A DNA stretch of 52,517 nt. Source: a virus. The stretch lies in the IMG/VR virus record IMGVR_UViG_3300025000_000135, positions 1-52,517 of that record. One strand, given 5' to 3'. The notes under the pieces are model-generated. The model made no database searches. It was not told where the DNA came from and saw only the letters and a program-made list of their open reading frames with translations. A program made the position numbers and the translations under genes. Positions 43,716 through 52,385 of the stretch are shown here, piece by piece. Positions within the stretch are counted from its first letter, which is position 1. Each line of letters starts with the position of its first letter.

Positions 43716-45236
43716 TTAGAAATCTACTGGAACTACTGTATAACCAACCTCTTTGTATGTGTTTCTTGAAAGGTCGTGCTCCACAACGATCTGATAATCA
43801 TTTGTACTACCTTCGCGATTCTTAACAATAAATATAATCTGATAGTTTTTACCTTTCTTTAATTTTACAGGAATTTGTGATTCGGTATTACCTTGTCTTT
43901 TTTCTTTCCTGTAAACATCTAACTCGCGCTTACCTCCCTCTATTTCATCTTCAAATACCTTTCTAATCATCAAACAAGTTGATGCAACGTCAACAATATT
44001 CTTTGCCATACCTATATTGTCTTGATCATAGTATCTTTGTTTTGAACTACCTTTACTTAATTGAAATGTAATCCAAATATGTACATTCTTCGCTTCTGAT
44101 TTAATCACATCATTAATTTCAACCATATTTTGTTGCATACTGAACCAAAATGACTCACTGCTTGATGCCTTAGAATCTGCTTTATATGTATCTAACATGA
44201 AGTATTTTACACCCATACTAGCATACTTTTTTATTGTTTTAATAGCCTTCGCTGTAGTATATTGAGTGAATGGTTTTAGTATAATTGTGTTTTTATATTG
44301 CTTAACCCATTCAGAACATTTCTTAAGTAGTGCTTTTACTTCTGGTTTATATCTACCATCTCGGACGATATATTTTTGTAAATCTTCTTTGAAGATATTA
44401 TTAGCTACCCAAACCAAAAATTCACGTTGCCATTTCTTTTTACCTTCTTCGTTTATCATTATGACTATTTTTTCTTTATGTTCTAATATACTTGGAAGAA
44501 TTAGAATCCTGCTAAGTGCGGTTTTACCAACACCACTAAGTCCACCGACAAGAGTAATATTTCCTTCAAGATTACCGCCAACTTCTTTATTTAGCGTTGG
44601 TGTATTATGCAAAGGTAAACCTACCGCCATTCCTTGATCTAGTTCTTCGATTAATTCATCTAAACCATCAGAAATATCATGGGTAATATCATCACCTTCA
44701 ACGTTAACAAAAACATGATTCAATACTGCTTCGAACTCGTCATATATTTGTTCAGATGTCATATCTACAAAATCACTAATTCTATCGAAAATAGGAAATT
44801 TTCTTTTTAATAAATCTAATACAGCATTCCATTTATGAAGTTCATTAATATATCCATCCATATTTTCGGTCTTCACATATGCTTTTGCATTTTCAATTGT
44901 TTCATAACCTTTATATTTTTCATATTGTTCTTTTAACTTCAAGTGCTTTTCTAGGTATAGTCCTACAGTTATGTCGTCAAGCACTTGCTTTTTTTCTTTG
45001 ATTACTATGTCGTAACCTATCTGCCAATAAACCTTCCAAACATTTTCTGTAAAATTTGCAAGTTTTAAATTATCGTATGTATAATACAGATCATGGTTTT
45101 TCCAAAGGATACTCACTATGTTTGCTTCACATGCTTTTTTGTATTCTCTTATTTTCTTACTTGATTTTAATAATTCCTCTTCAAATGGAGTTAACTTTGT
45201 ATCTTTTGTCTTGTTAGTTTGAGTAATAGTTGTCAC
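43716..45236 (-). CDS. dnaB: DnaB-like replicative helicase
   Basis: A 506-aa hexameric helicase. The N-terminal 190 residues are helical, like the DnaB collar. The RecA core has GGLSGVGKTALSRI (Walker A, about residue 232), IVIMINEEGKKKWQREFL (motif 1a with the catalytic Glu), VKYFMLDTY (Walker B) and VHIWITFQLSK (motif H3), ending in arginine-finger-like RKEKRQGNT. Start GTG with AAAAAGGTAG upstream. Part of the primase-helicase unit. Confidence 0.85.
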   Translation of the reverse strand: MTTITQTNKTKDTKLTPFEEELLKSSKKIREYKKACEANIVSILWKNHDLYYTYDNLKLANFTENVWKVYWQIGYDIVIKEKKQVLDDITVGLYLEKHLKLKEQYEKYKGYETIENAKAYVKTENMDGYINELHKWNAVLDLLKRKFPIFDRISDFVDMTSEQIYDEFEAVLNHVFVNVEGDDITHDISDGLDELIEELDQGMAVGLPLHNTPTLNKEVGGNLEGNITLVGGLSGVGKTALSRILILPSILEHKEKIVIMINEEGKKKWQREFLVWVANNIFKEDLQKYIVRDGRYKPEVKALLKKCSEWVKQYKNTIILKPFTQYTTAKAIKTIKKYASMGVKYFMLDTYKADSKASSSESFWFSMQQNMVEINDVIKSEAKNVHIWITFQLSKGSSKQRYYDQDNIGMAKNIVDVASTCLMIRKVFEDEIEGGKRELDVYRKEKRQGNTESQIPVKLKKGKNYQIIFIVKNREGSTNDYQIVVEHDLSRNTYKEVGYTVVPVDF

Positions 45237-45244
45237 CTACCTTT

Positions 45245-45700
45245 TTACCATAAATCTTCTAATGTGTAACTTAGTTTTTTAGTCTTAGGTTGATATTCTG
45301 CTCCCTCATGATAAATATTTTCCATATCTATATTCTCAGCTTTTGTTTTTGCATTTTCAGCATTTCTTAATCTTATTACCATATCATTAATATTTCCTTC
45401 GATAATAACCATTGCATAATTGAATTTGTGCTTTTCATCTGTAAACTTGGTATTATTGGTTCTAAAACCGACTAATATATTTGGTCTACATAACTTAAAA
45501 GTATATAAAATAGTTTTAAATTCATAACTACACATAGGAGTTTGCTTCTTGTTTGCTAGGAATTGCCCTGTAGCAAGACCTTTTAATCTTAATATTATAT
45601 ACTTTGGTAATTTTATATCAGGAGTATATTCCATAATTTCTTTTTTAACATACTCATAAAGATCAATCCAATCTTGGTCTTTTCTAGGTTTAACAGTCAT
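45245..45700 (-). CDS. Hypothetical protein between helicase and Sak4-like genes
   Basis: A 151-aa basic protein I do not recognise. KLPKYIILRLKGLATGQF is a strong amphipathic block, and the tail ends KLSYTLEDLW. The position, 8 bp before the helicase gene, suggests a helicase loader or accessory factor, but nothing in the sequence proves it. GAGGTGAGAGAGT precedes the ATG. Confidence 0.5.
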   Translation of the reverse strand: MTVKPRKDQDWIDLYEYVKKEIMEYTPDIKLPKYIILRLKGLATGQFLANKKQTPMCSYEFKTILYTFKLCRPNILVGFRTNNTKFTDEKHKFNYAMVIIEGNINDMVIRLRNAENAKTKAENIDMENIYHEGAEYQPKTKKLSYTLEDLW

Positions 45701-45727
45701 ACTCTCTCACCTCTAATTGTAAGTTTA

Positions 45728-45750
45728 GGGAGGAAAATTAATTCCCTCCC
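45728..45750. other. Intercistronic hairpin after the Sak4-like gene
   Basis: GGGAGG and CCTCCC pair around an AT-rich loop with a near-perfect extension, 10 bp after the Sak4-like stop. With a similar hairpin at 46938-46965, it may define transcript ends or stability. Confidence 0.4.
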
Positions 45751-45759
45751 ATTTATTAT

Positions 45760-46899
45760 TTATTTACCATCTATCAAATCAAATAATATATTTGCATGTT
45801 CTAAATTATCAACTTTTGTAGGGTTTACATATCCTAACTCTTTACTTTTTAGGAGCAATGGTTTTAAAATTTCAGAATTTGATTTGTTTATTTTTACAAA
45901 ACTAGTAATCATTGCTACAAGTTTTTCTACTTCTAAACCTGCAAGTTCTTCTTTCTTTTCAGAGACATTTTTTTCTACAACCTTATCTTTTTCTACTGCT
46001 TGTTCTACTTTTGTTTCTTCAATTGACTTATTTCCAGATTGTTTATCGTGTTCAATTTTAATGGCATCCTCAACAGCTTTGATAAAATCTGATGAATTAA
46101 ACTCAATTGAATCTATGATTTCAGAAAATCTTGATTTTGAATCTACATTAAAATTGTCATCTCTGAAAGTAATTTTCCTACTTTCATTTTTTACATGACC
46201 TTTAATTTTGTCTTTCCCTGCTAAATCTTTCTTGCCAGTCTTTTCCATAACAATTTCTCTATCAATGCTTGCTACACCAAGAATATGTAATTTTGTTTTT
46301 AGTGCAGTAAAATAATTAAGTTGCATATTCGTTGTAATAATATTGTACTCAGTACCTGATACTGCATCTGTCATTGTTCTTTCTTTTGTATGACCAACTA
46401 AAAACATAGCCACTCCAACTCTTTTTAACTCCCATAGTACCCCCATAATCATGTCAATAGTATATATTTCACCTTTACCAAAACCACCCCAAGCTCCATT
46501 AATTGTCTTAACAATCTTAGGGTCTTTTTTTCCGTATTGATCTTTATTAGAAAGTCTAATAGCCTCTGGTTCTGCAATGCGAATTAATTCATCAATGGTA
46601 TCCCATACTATAACCTTTAAATCCTTATAATCTGTTAACTTATTTTCTATGATATCTGTTGTAAATTCCTCAAAAGTATCCCAATCTGGAATATCCTCAT
46701 ATATCGCACCAGCGATTGCATCAATTCCATCCTCTCTACCTACGTTGGCAATAATATAACCATCTTCTCCTACGAGTTCCTCACACACCTCTTTTGCGAG
46801 TGTGGTTTTACCAATACCACTTAGTCCAATTAAACCTAAGTTATATGCTAAAGGATCTACCTTAATAATGTTCTTCTTACCAAATTTTCTCTCTGCCAA
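45760..46899 (-). CDS. Sak4/RecA-like single-strand annealing ATPase
   Basis: A 379-aa AAA ATPase of the phage Sak4 type. Walker A is GLSGIGKTT at residues 25-33 and Walker B KVIVWDTID (about 102). A long INGAWGGFGKGEIYTIDMIM segment and VGHTKER fit the family, which anneals or pairs DNA strands together with a partner SSB. The C-terminal 130 residues are charged and helical, longer than usual. Start TTG with GAAAGAAGG upstream. It is followed by the ssDNA-binding gene in the same operon. Confidence 0.75.
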   Translation of the reverse strand: MAERKFGKKNIIKVDPLAYNLGLIGLSGIGKTTLAKEVCEELVGEDGYIIANVGREDGIDAIAGAIYEDIPDWDTFEEFTTDIIENKLTDYKDLKVIVWDTIDELIRIAEPEAIRLSNKDQYGKKDPKIVKTINGAWGGFGKGEIYTIDMIMGVLWELKRVGVAMFLVGHTKERTMTDAVSGTEYNIITTNMQLNYFTALKTKLHILGVASIDREIVMEKTGKKDLAGKDKIKGHVKNESRKITFRDDNFNVDSKSRFSEIIDSIEFNSSDFIKAVEDAIKIEHDKQSGNKSIEETKVEQAVEKDKVVEKNVSEKKEELAGLEVEKLVAMITSFVKINKSNSEILKPLLLKSKELGYVNPTKVDNLEHANILFDLIDGK

Positions 46900-46937
46900 A
46901 AAGTTTACCTTCTTTCAACTATTTTATTTTCATTGGT

Positions 46938-46965
46938 AAGGAGAGAGGTTTAACTCCCTCTCCTT
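46938..46965. other. Intercistronic hairpin between ssDNA-binding and Sak4-like genes
   Basis: AAGGAGAG and CTCTCCTT form an 8-bp stem around a 12-nt loop in the 85-bp gap between the two genes. There is no T-run on the - strand, so it may act in RNA processing or translation control. Confidence 0.45.
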
Positions 46966-46984
46966 TGTTTATTACTCTCGATTA

Positions 46985-48184
46985 TTACTCTTGATTTTCT
47001 CCGTTTTCTTCATCTAATGCATCCATCCAAGACAAATCTTCTTCGTCTTTTTCCTCTTCTTCATTGTTTTCTGCATCGCTTTCTTCTGACTCTTCTTTTT
47101 TAATCATGAAGTCAAAAAGTAAGTCCTCATCCTTATATTGACCTTCTGTTTTTAGAATTATAGGTTTTTTATTGTCATCTTCTCCAACCATTTTGATTGC
47201 AGGTCTACGAATCACCATTTTCTTTTCCTTACTTCCACCTACGGCTAGTTTATTAATAGCGTCTTCCATAGTATAAGCACCCATATCAATAAGTTCCATG
47301 ATGTCAGCAGGAATATCTGACTCAGTGATATTAACTAAAGATTGACCTTCAATAATATCTCCCTCAATAGTAACTTCTGTGATATCTTTCTTTACTTTTA
47401 AAACTTTATCAAGGAATTTCTTAGTATTTTCTGGTTTAACTTTATCCACTTCAAGTTCAAATATTTTATCAAATGCGATATTTTGTTTTACCAACTTGCC
47501 ATCATATTCTTTTACATAATCTACAACCTTAGCATAGATAGGGTAAATAGCTTTTTCTTTATCTAGTTTACCAACACTATCTTTATCAAGAAGAATGGTT
47601 TGGGTGAATACTGCTTTGTATTTTGATGGATCGTCAACCTTTGATAAAAATATACTCGTAATTTCTTTTACCGCCTGAGTTGAGTCTTGATATGTTTTGT
47701 ATACGTAGTCACCTTTAATATTAACAACCATTCCGTTTTTCAGATGTTCTTGTATATATTCAATGGCATCATATGGTGATAAGAAAGTTTTTGCAAATGT
47801 TTTTTCTTTAATATCCTTTTCTAGTCCAACTGTAATAAAACATTGATTGCCGATAGTTTCAAGAATTTCTTCGTCAAATCTATCTTCCCAAGCAATTGTA
47901 AACTGATTTTTATAATCGTCAACATCTTTATCTTTATCATTCTTTTTTACACCGTGCACATAGAGAATATTATCTCTTTCAGAACCATATCCACCCATTA
48001 AGTCAGCATAGACAACATTGCCACCACCACAATCCACCCCAAGATTTAGTTTATTCCAAACCCAATCAGATTTTGTAGTAGTCTCATCCATTTTAAATGT
48101 AAAGTCTGATAGTTTAGCTTCTCCGATTAATTGAAACGATGATTGCCCTTTTTTTAGTGGTTTTTTATCTTCTTTCTTTGCCAT
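46985..48184 (-). CDS. Large single-stranded DNA-binding protein
   Basis: A 399-aa protein with an acidic, Glu-rich C-terminal tail, typical of phage-type SSBs. The N-terminal 250 residues contain several beta-rich stretches like OB folds (GNVVYADLMGGYGSERDN, VNIKGDYVYKTYQDST). The tail has DEEDLSWMDAL, shared with the RecB-like nuclease. The start is set at 48184 (MAKKEDKKPL) because AGAAGGA lies about 9 nt upstream and would be inside a longer frame from 48205. It is the first gene of the Sak4/helicase/primase operon. Confidence 0.65.
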   Translation of the reverse strand: MAKKEDKKPLKKGQSSFQLIGEAKLSDFTFKMDETTTKSDWVWNKLNLGVDCGGGNVVYADLMGGYGSERDNILYVHGVKKNDKDKDVDDYKNQFTIAWEDRFDEEILETIGNQCFITVGLEKDIKEKTFAKTFLSPYDAIEYIQEHLKNGMVVNIKGDYVYKTYQDSTQAVKEITSIFLSKVDDPSKYKAVFTQTILLDKDSVGKLDKEKAIYPIYAKVVDYVKEYDGKLVKQNIAFDKIFELEVDKVKPENTKKFLDKVLKVKKDITEVTIEGDIIEGQSLVNITESDIPADIMELIDMGAYTMEDAINKLAVGGSKEKKMVIRRPAIKMVGEDDNKKPIILKTEGQYKDEDLLFDFMIKKEESEESDAENNEEEEKDEEDLSWMDALDEENGENQE

Positions 48185-48359
48185 ATTATGTATTCCTTCT
48201 TTCAATAATTTATTTTATTATTTAATGCACATGATCTTATAAAAATATATTGAAAGAAGGTGGAGATTTATTTTTCTTAACAGGTTTCCAACAGTTACCT
48301 TTGTTTTTCAACCAATCAATCCTTTCTCTAAAATATTATTTATTTTTAACCACTTAATA

Positions 48360-48388
48360 ATTATAACATAATCAAATCTCCATGTCAA
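48360..48388 (-). promoter_or_regulatory. Perfect consensus promoter for the replisome operon
   Basis: TTGACA (48388-48383) and TATAAT (48365-48360) on the - strand are separated by 17 bp, an exact sigma-A consensus. It would drive the SSB, Sak4, helicase and primase genes after a leader of about 170 nt. Confidence 0.85.
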
Positions 48389-48481
48389 CATATTTTATTT
48401 CTTACTTCTAATAAAAACCAAACCAAATAAAATTCCACTTTTAAAGGATAGCATATATAACATAATTATTTACGCCTATTT

Positions 48482-48560
48482 AATGACCACAAACCCTTAT
48501 GTAGCAACAGTTACAGGACTATTTTACTGATTTTATTGAAAATTTGAGTTTATGGTCATT
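48482..48560. repeat. Long-loop inverted repeat in a 390-bp gene-free gap
   Basis: AATGACCACAAAC (48482-48494) pairs with GTTTATGGTCATT (48548-48560) with one mismatch and a 53-nt loop. The gap 48206-48598 holds the replisome promoter, a leader and this structure. Nothing else is recognised; the leader frame from about 48330 to 48240 encodes no supported protein. Confidence 0.45.
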
Positions 48561-48598
48561 TTAAGCATAACCCCATAAAATGAAAATTTCTTGAGGGT

Positions 48599-49207
48599 CT
48601 AATAATTGCCTAAATTCTTCATTTTTGATGACAATTCTTTCACAAAATCATTAATATCTGTTTTTGAATCAATTGTAATATTAATTGTAATATTTTGAAT
48701 AACATTTTCAACTTCTGGCACTACTTTTTCGACTGGTTTAACCATTCGTTCTTGAGTATACACGATCTGACCAATATCTTTTGCTTTTAAAATCATGGTA
48801 TTGAATTGATCTTTATCTGTTGATGGTAGTTTTAATTCTGTATGTAATATTTCAAAATCCCTACCTGTCAATTCTACTCCATAGGAATGACGAAAATCTC
48901 CATTCTCAATTGTCAGAGAATAACTACCATCAACCACCCGAACTAGATCACCTTTATTATAATTGCTCATTTTAACACTCTCTCTTTCTTCTATGTATGG
49001 TTCAAAATCTTCTGGTAGGAAGAAATCGCCAAACTCATCATCAATGTCATCGTTTAGAATAATTTTATCACTTTGAATTCTAGAAACAAATAGATACGGT
49101 TGATTCTTATTTTTTGCACTTTGCCAAATAGAACTATTTTTTAAACCACCATAACTTTTTGAATGAGGTATTACTTTCATACCCACACCAATGAATTCTC
49201 TTTTCAC
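48599..49207 (-). CDS. Hypothetical protein (202 aa)
   Basis: Unknown. A beta-rich N-terminus is followed by a NKGDLVRVVDGSYSLTIENG segment that looks SH3- or KOW-like (about residues 85-104). The C-terminus is helical. Start GTG, with GGAG about 13 nt upstream, right after the 58-aa gene. Confidence 0.5.
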   Translation of the reverse strand: MKREFIGVGMKVIPHSKSYGGLKNSSIWQSAKNKNQPYLFVSRIQSDKIILNDDIDDEFGDFFLPEDFEPYIEERESVKMSNYNKGDLVRVVDGSYSLTIENGDFRHSYGVELTGRDFEILHTELKLPSTDKDQFNTMILKAKDIGQIVYTQERMVKPVEKVVPEVENVIQNITINITIDSKTDINDFVKELSSKMKNLGNY

Positions 49208-49216
49208 TTTTAATAT

Positions 49217-49393
49217 CTAACTCCTCTCTACTACTTGATAAATATCCTCACAATCTGACTTATGAATCCAATACAACTTATCACCATCTAAATTAACTTG
49301 AATGCGATAATGCAATGCAGTTTCTTCCATAATAACTCGATACGTATCTTTCTTAAATGAATTAAAGTCTTTGAGGAATCTTACTTTTCTCAA
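49217..49393 (-). CDS. Small hypothetical protein (58 aa)
   Basis: The TTG start overlaps the upstream stop (TTGA) and is preceded by AAGGAGGTGATAAA. Reads MRKVRFLKDFNSFKKDTYRV onwards, a basic protein of unknown function. Ribosome site and overlap make it credible. Confidence 0.55.
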   Translation of the reverse strand: MRKVRFLKDFNSFKKDTYRVIMEETALHYRIQVNLDGDKLYWIHKSDCEDIYQVVERS

Positions 49394-49773
49394 TTTATCA
49401 CCTCCTTAAAATAACTGCTTACTTTATTAAGTTTTATTTTATGCGTTTCACACTCAGTAATAATCTCATTCAATCTATCAATTCTCATTTGAACTAATCC
49501 ATTATAGACTTCAACACATTCCTCATATGTATTTGCATAGTGTCTAGAATACACATCCACTACCTTGCTTTTAATCATTTCACCTTTTTTATTAATTGGA
49601 GCGAATACCCAACTACTATATTTTGGTTTATCAATTTCTGCCTTATATTTATCCAGAATCATTCCTCGTATTGGTAATTGTTTTAAATGCGAATAATCAT
49701 AATTATTATCTTCATTATATGCACATGCCCAAACTATAGTTTCATGTTCTAAGGTTTTTATATTTAGTTCCAC
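49390..49773 (-). CDS. Hypothetical protein (127 aa)
   Basis: Unknown soluble protein beginning MELNIKTLEHETIVWACAYN. GTG start with AAAGGAGGTAAACT upstream. It belongs to the run of small genes before the replisome. Confidence 0.5.
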   Translation of the reverse strand: MELNIKTLEHETIVWACAYNEDNNYDYSHLKQLPIRGMILDKYKAEIDKPKYSSWVFAPINKKGEMIKSKVVDVYSRHYANTYEECVEVYNGLVQMRIDRLNEIITECETHKIKLNKVSSYFKEVIN

Positions 49774-49785
49774 AGTTTACCTCCT

Positions 49786-50052
49786 TTACAGCATTAATTC
49801 AAATTCAATATCTTCAAAATTATTACTATACGTAAAACCAACAATCTTAATTCCTGGAGCGTGTTTATGATTTAAATTCTCATCATAGGCATCGAGATAA
49901 TATTTGAATTTTTTATCAAAATTTAAAAGTGGATTAATAATTACCTCTGGCCTATCAAAACCTTCCATCTCAATAAGAACTGCCACATAATTCATACTTT
50001 TTGCCTTAGCCATTTCAAAACAATTAATTAAATTCTCGCTTGTTAAATTCAT
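49786..50052 (-). CDS. Hypothetical protein (88 aa)
   Basis: An 88-aa protein with a helix followed by strands (YVAVLIEMEGFDRPEVIINP), of unknown role. TAGGAGGAATCAAA precedes the ATG. Confidence 0.5.
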   Translation of the reverse strand: MNLTSENLINCFEMAKAKSMNYVAVLIEMEGFDRPEVIINPLLNFDKKFKYYLDAYDENLNHKHAPGIKIVGFTYSNNFEDIEFELML

Positions 50053-50109
50053 TTTGATTCCTCCTAATATTTTTATTTTTATGTCCTAGAAAACTAAACT
50101 TTGAACTGA

Positions 50110-50328
50110 TTAATATTCATCATCACTTTCTTCTGGTTCTTCTAATTCCATTCCAATAATATTTCCGATAGAATATAATGCCCATGCCTCTCCATTGCTA
50201 CAACCGTCACTAAATACATCATTTCCGTTTCCTTCTGATCTAAGTTCTGTGTAACCACAACAATATGCTTTATAATGTTTATTTATGTATTCTTTAATTT
50301 CTTCAAGTATTTCTAAACTATCATTCAT
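50110..50328 (-). CDS. Small acidic hypothetical protein (72 aa)
   Basis: Reads MNDSLEILEEIKEYINKHYK onwards with an acidic tail (EEPEESDDEY). A good ribosome site (GGAGGGATTAAATTA) precedes the ATG. Unknown. Confidence 0.5.
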   Translation of the reverse strand: MNDSLEILEEIKEYINKHYKAYCCGYTELRSEGNGNDVFSDGCSNGEAWALYSIGNIIGMELEEPEESDDEY

Positions 50329-50364
50329 TAATTTAATCCCTCCAATATATTTATTTTTATAATT

Positions 50365-50928
50365 CTATTTACTAAACTCTATATAATTCCTCCAAAACAA
50401 TAATTCACTACTACTTCTATAAGCAACTCTTTCTAAACACTTTTCACACCATTTTCTATATGCTTCTTCTGATTTAAACCTAGAATCAATTCGCTTCTTT
50501 GCCCTTCGAACTAATGCAACACCTTTCATATCAGAAATCTTCTGAGAATACTTCTTTAACTCAAAGTTATCAAGATCCACTTCAATCAATCCAATATCTT
50601 TTGGTATTAATTCAATTGGAATAACATTAACAGGACAAATTATGTAACTCATTGCAGGAGCACAGCAAAATCCATTCTTAAAGTCACTCAGACTTGCTTT
50701 TGCTTCTATACCCTTCATATCATAATGAAATTTCCTTGGTGCTATTCTAACCTTTTTAATTCCAACACAATCAATGATTTCTTTTCTCTTTTTGCCAATA
50801 TCTAAATTCCACATGCCACCTACCTCTGTAGCTAACATCTTATAACCCCAACCGAATAATATGTATTTAGATATTTCTTTTAATAGAAAATGTGTTTCTG
50901 TTTCGTTTTTAGGTCTGTTGAAACTCAA
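50365..50928 (-). CDS. MmcB/PD-(D/E)XK-like hypothetical nuclease
   Basis: A 187-aa protein. IIDCVGIKK and GIEAKASLSDFKNGF (about residues 73-81) give an Asp and an E-x-K pair, matching the fold of PD-(D/E)XK proteins such as MmcB. The rest is basic. Start TTG with GAGGTGATAAAAATTAA upstream. A DNA-repair nuclease is the best guess. Confidence 0.5.
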   Translation of the reverse strand: MSFNRPKNETETHFLLKEISKYILFGWGYKMLATEVGGMWNLDIGKKRKEIIDCVGIKKVRIAPRKFHYDMKGIEAKASLSDFKNGFCCAPAMSYIICPVNVIPIELIPKDIGLIEVDLDNFELKKYSQKISDMKGVALVRRAKKRIDSRFKSEEAYRKWCEKCLERVAYRSSSELLFWRNYIEFSK

Positions 50929-50959
50929 TTAATTTTTATCACCTCGATTTATTTTATAA

Positions 50960-51217
50960 TTAGAAATTATTATCAAATTCTGCTCTAATTGCAGAATCAT
51001 ATTGTGTGTTAAAATATACTTCACTCAATACTTCTTTAATTTCTGCATCATTTTTAGCGTCTTTGATCTTTTCTACCATTTTATTAATAAAATCCATATG
51101 TATCTCACCTTTCTTTTTAGGTTTAAATAATTGATTATCCTTAGTAAATTGCTTATACAATAAATTATTATTTGTATAAACGATTCCCTCCGATCTTCCG
51201 ACTACAAAATCCTTCAT
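50960..51217 (-). CDS. Small hypothetical protein (85 aa)
   Basis: Unknown, with a helical C-terminal half (MDFINKMVEKIKDAKNDAEI). AAAAGAGGTGAAAAA precedes the ATG at 51217. A second ribosome site (AAAGGTGAGATACAT) precedes an internal ATG (Met 41), so a shorter product may be made. Follows the promoter at 51263-51291. Confidence 0.5.
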   Translation of the reverse strand: MKDFVVGRSEGIVYTNNNLLYKQFTKDNQLFKPKKKGEIHMDFINKMVEKIKDAKNDAEIKEVLSEVYFNTQYDSAIRAEFDNNF

Positions 51218-51262
51218 TTTTTCACCTCTTTTCTATGTAATATGTAATTTCTCTACTTAATA

Positions 51263-51291
51263 AGTATAACATTTTCACAACTTTATGTCAA
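51263..51291 (-). promoter_or_regulatory. Consensus sigma-A promoter
   Basis: TTGACA (51291-51286) and TATACT (51268-51263) on the - strand are 17 bp apart, just before the 85-aa gene. Confidence 0.75.
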
Positions 51292-51315
51292 CATATTTTT
51301 ATTTTTATATTTAAC

Positions 51316-51495
51316 TTATTCACCATTCCCTTCTATTTTTGCATATGCCTTTAAACATCTTTTACAAGTAACGTTCTTATCTTGAATATTTTGTATATCT
51401 TCACCAACATATTGTAAACATAAACTCATGTTGGATTTTAGATATGCGATATGTATGACTCCACCTTTTGTTGCTAGGGCTTTCTTTAAATCCAT
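51316..51495 (-). CDS. Cys-containing small protein (59 aa)
   Basis: Reads MDLKKALATKGGVIHIAYLK and then SLCLQYVG and TCKRCLKAY, so four Cys could bind zinc. GAAAGGAGAGAATTAATA precedes the ATG. Unknown function. Confidence 0.6.
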   Translation of the reverse strand: MDLKKALATKGGVIHIAYLKSNMSLCLQYVGEDIQNIQDKNVTCKRCLKAYAKIEGNGE

Positions 51496-51530
51496 TATTA
51501 ATTCTCTCCTTTCTATGTAATTAATTATAT

Positions 51531-51722
51531 TTATTTAATTCCATATACTAATAATTTATCTTCCAAATCCTGAATTTTATTAAACATAACAAGAACTAAA
51601 TTATCTCCTGTTAATTCCCTCCATTTTTCACCATATCGTAAAGCATGGAAATTAAATTTACCATCTGTTTGGTCTAAAACAACTTCATATTTGCCACTGT
51701 CTAGAATTATTAATTCTTTCAT
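51531..51722 (-). CDS. Small hypothetical protein (63 aa)
   Basis: Beta-rich, begins MKELIILDSGKYEVVLDQTD. It overlaps the stop codon of the 220-aa gene by 1 bp, so it is translationally coupled. Unknown. Confidence 0.5.
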   Translation of the reverse strand: MKELIILDSGKYEVVLDQTDGKFNFHALRYGEKWRELTGDNLVLVMFNKIQDLEDKLLVYGIK

Positions 51723-52384
51723 TATTCGCCTTCCTTTTGTAATTCTTGTAAACCCCTATGATAATCAATCCATTCCTGACTTTCAAGTTTCTTTTTTACT
51801 ACAATGTCAAAATACTCTTTTCGCATATCTTGTAACGTAAATTTCTCCAACCCTTTCTTTTTTAAACTCTTATTTACTAATTTAATTATATCATTATTGT
51901 TCATAGGATAAAGTTTAGTCAACCTATCCTTTTCTGCTTTAGCATCTTCTTCTAATTTTACTCTTTCAACTTCAACTTGCTTTCTATTTTCTTCCTCTTG
52001 GTCAACAATGTTATTTAAATCAATTTTTAACTTATTCCACTTATCTTCCATATGTGCAGGGATAATGACCTCTGGAATCTCAACTGATGTAATTTCAAAC
52101 ATTTCATATTTATCTTTATCATAGTAATAATCTGAGAAATATGAACCACTTCTTGACACGGAACGTGTTACACCGAATGGAAATAATTCAATTTCAACAT
52201 ATCTTTTATCCATTTCCATTAATTGACCTTCTTCATATTTATACTGATATTTTCCTTGATCATCCCAACTATCATCACCAACCTCTTTAAACCCATAAAT
52301 TTTACCGTCTTTTGTGTATGAAAAATCATCTAAATCTGAATCACCTAACTTTTTTACTATTAAATAAAATAAATTTATATCCAT
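51722..52384 (-). CDS. Hypothetical coiled-coil protein (220 aa)
   Basis: The N-terminal 120 residues are beta-rich. Residues about 125-170 are highly charged and helical (EEENRKQVEVERVKLEEDAK), a likely coiled coil. GAAAGAAGGATTGTAAA precedes the ATG. Unknown function. Confidence 0.5.
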   Translation of the reverse strand: MDINLFYLIVKKLGDSDLDDFSYTKDGKIYGFKEVGDDSWDDQGKYQYKYEEGQLMEMDKRYVEIELFPFGVTRSVSRSGSYFSDYYYDKDKYEMFEITSVEIPEVIIPAHMEDKWNKLKIDLNNIVDQEEENRKQVEVERVKLEEDAKAEKDRLTKLYPMNNNDIIKLVNKSLKKKGLEKFTLQDMRKEYFDIVVKKKLESQEWIDYHRGLQELQKEGE

Positions 52385-52385
52385 T

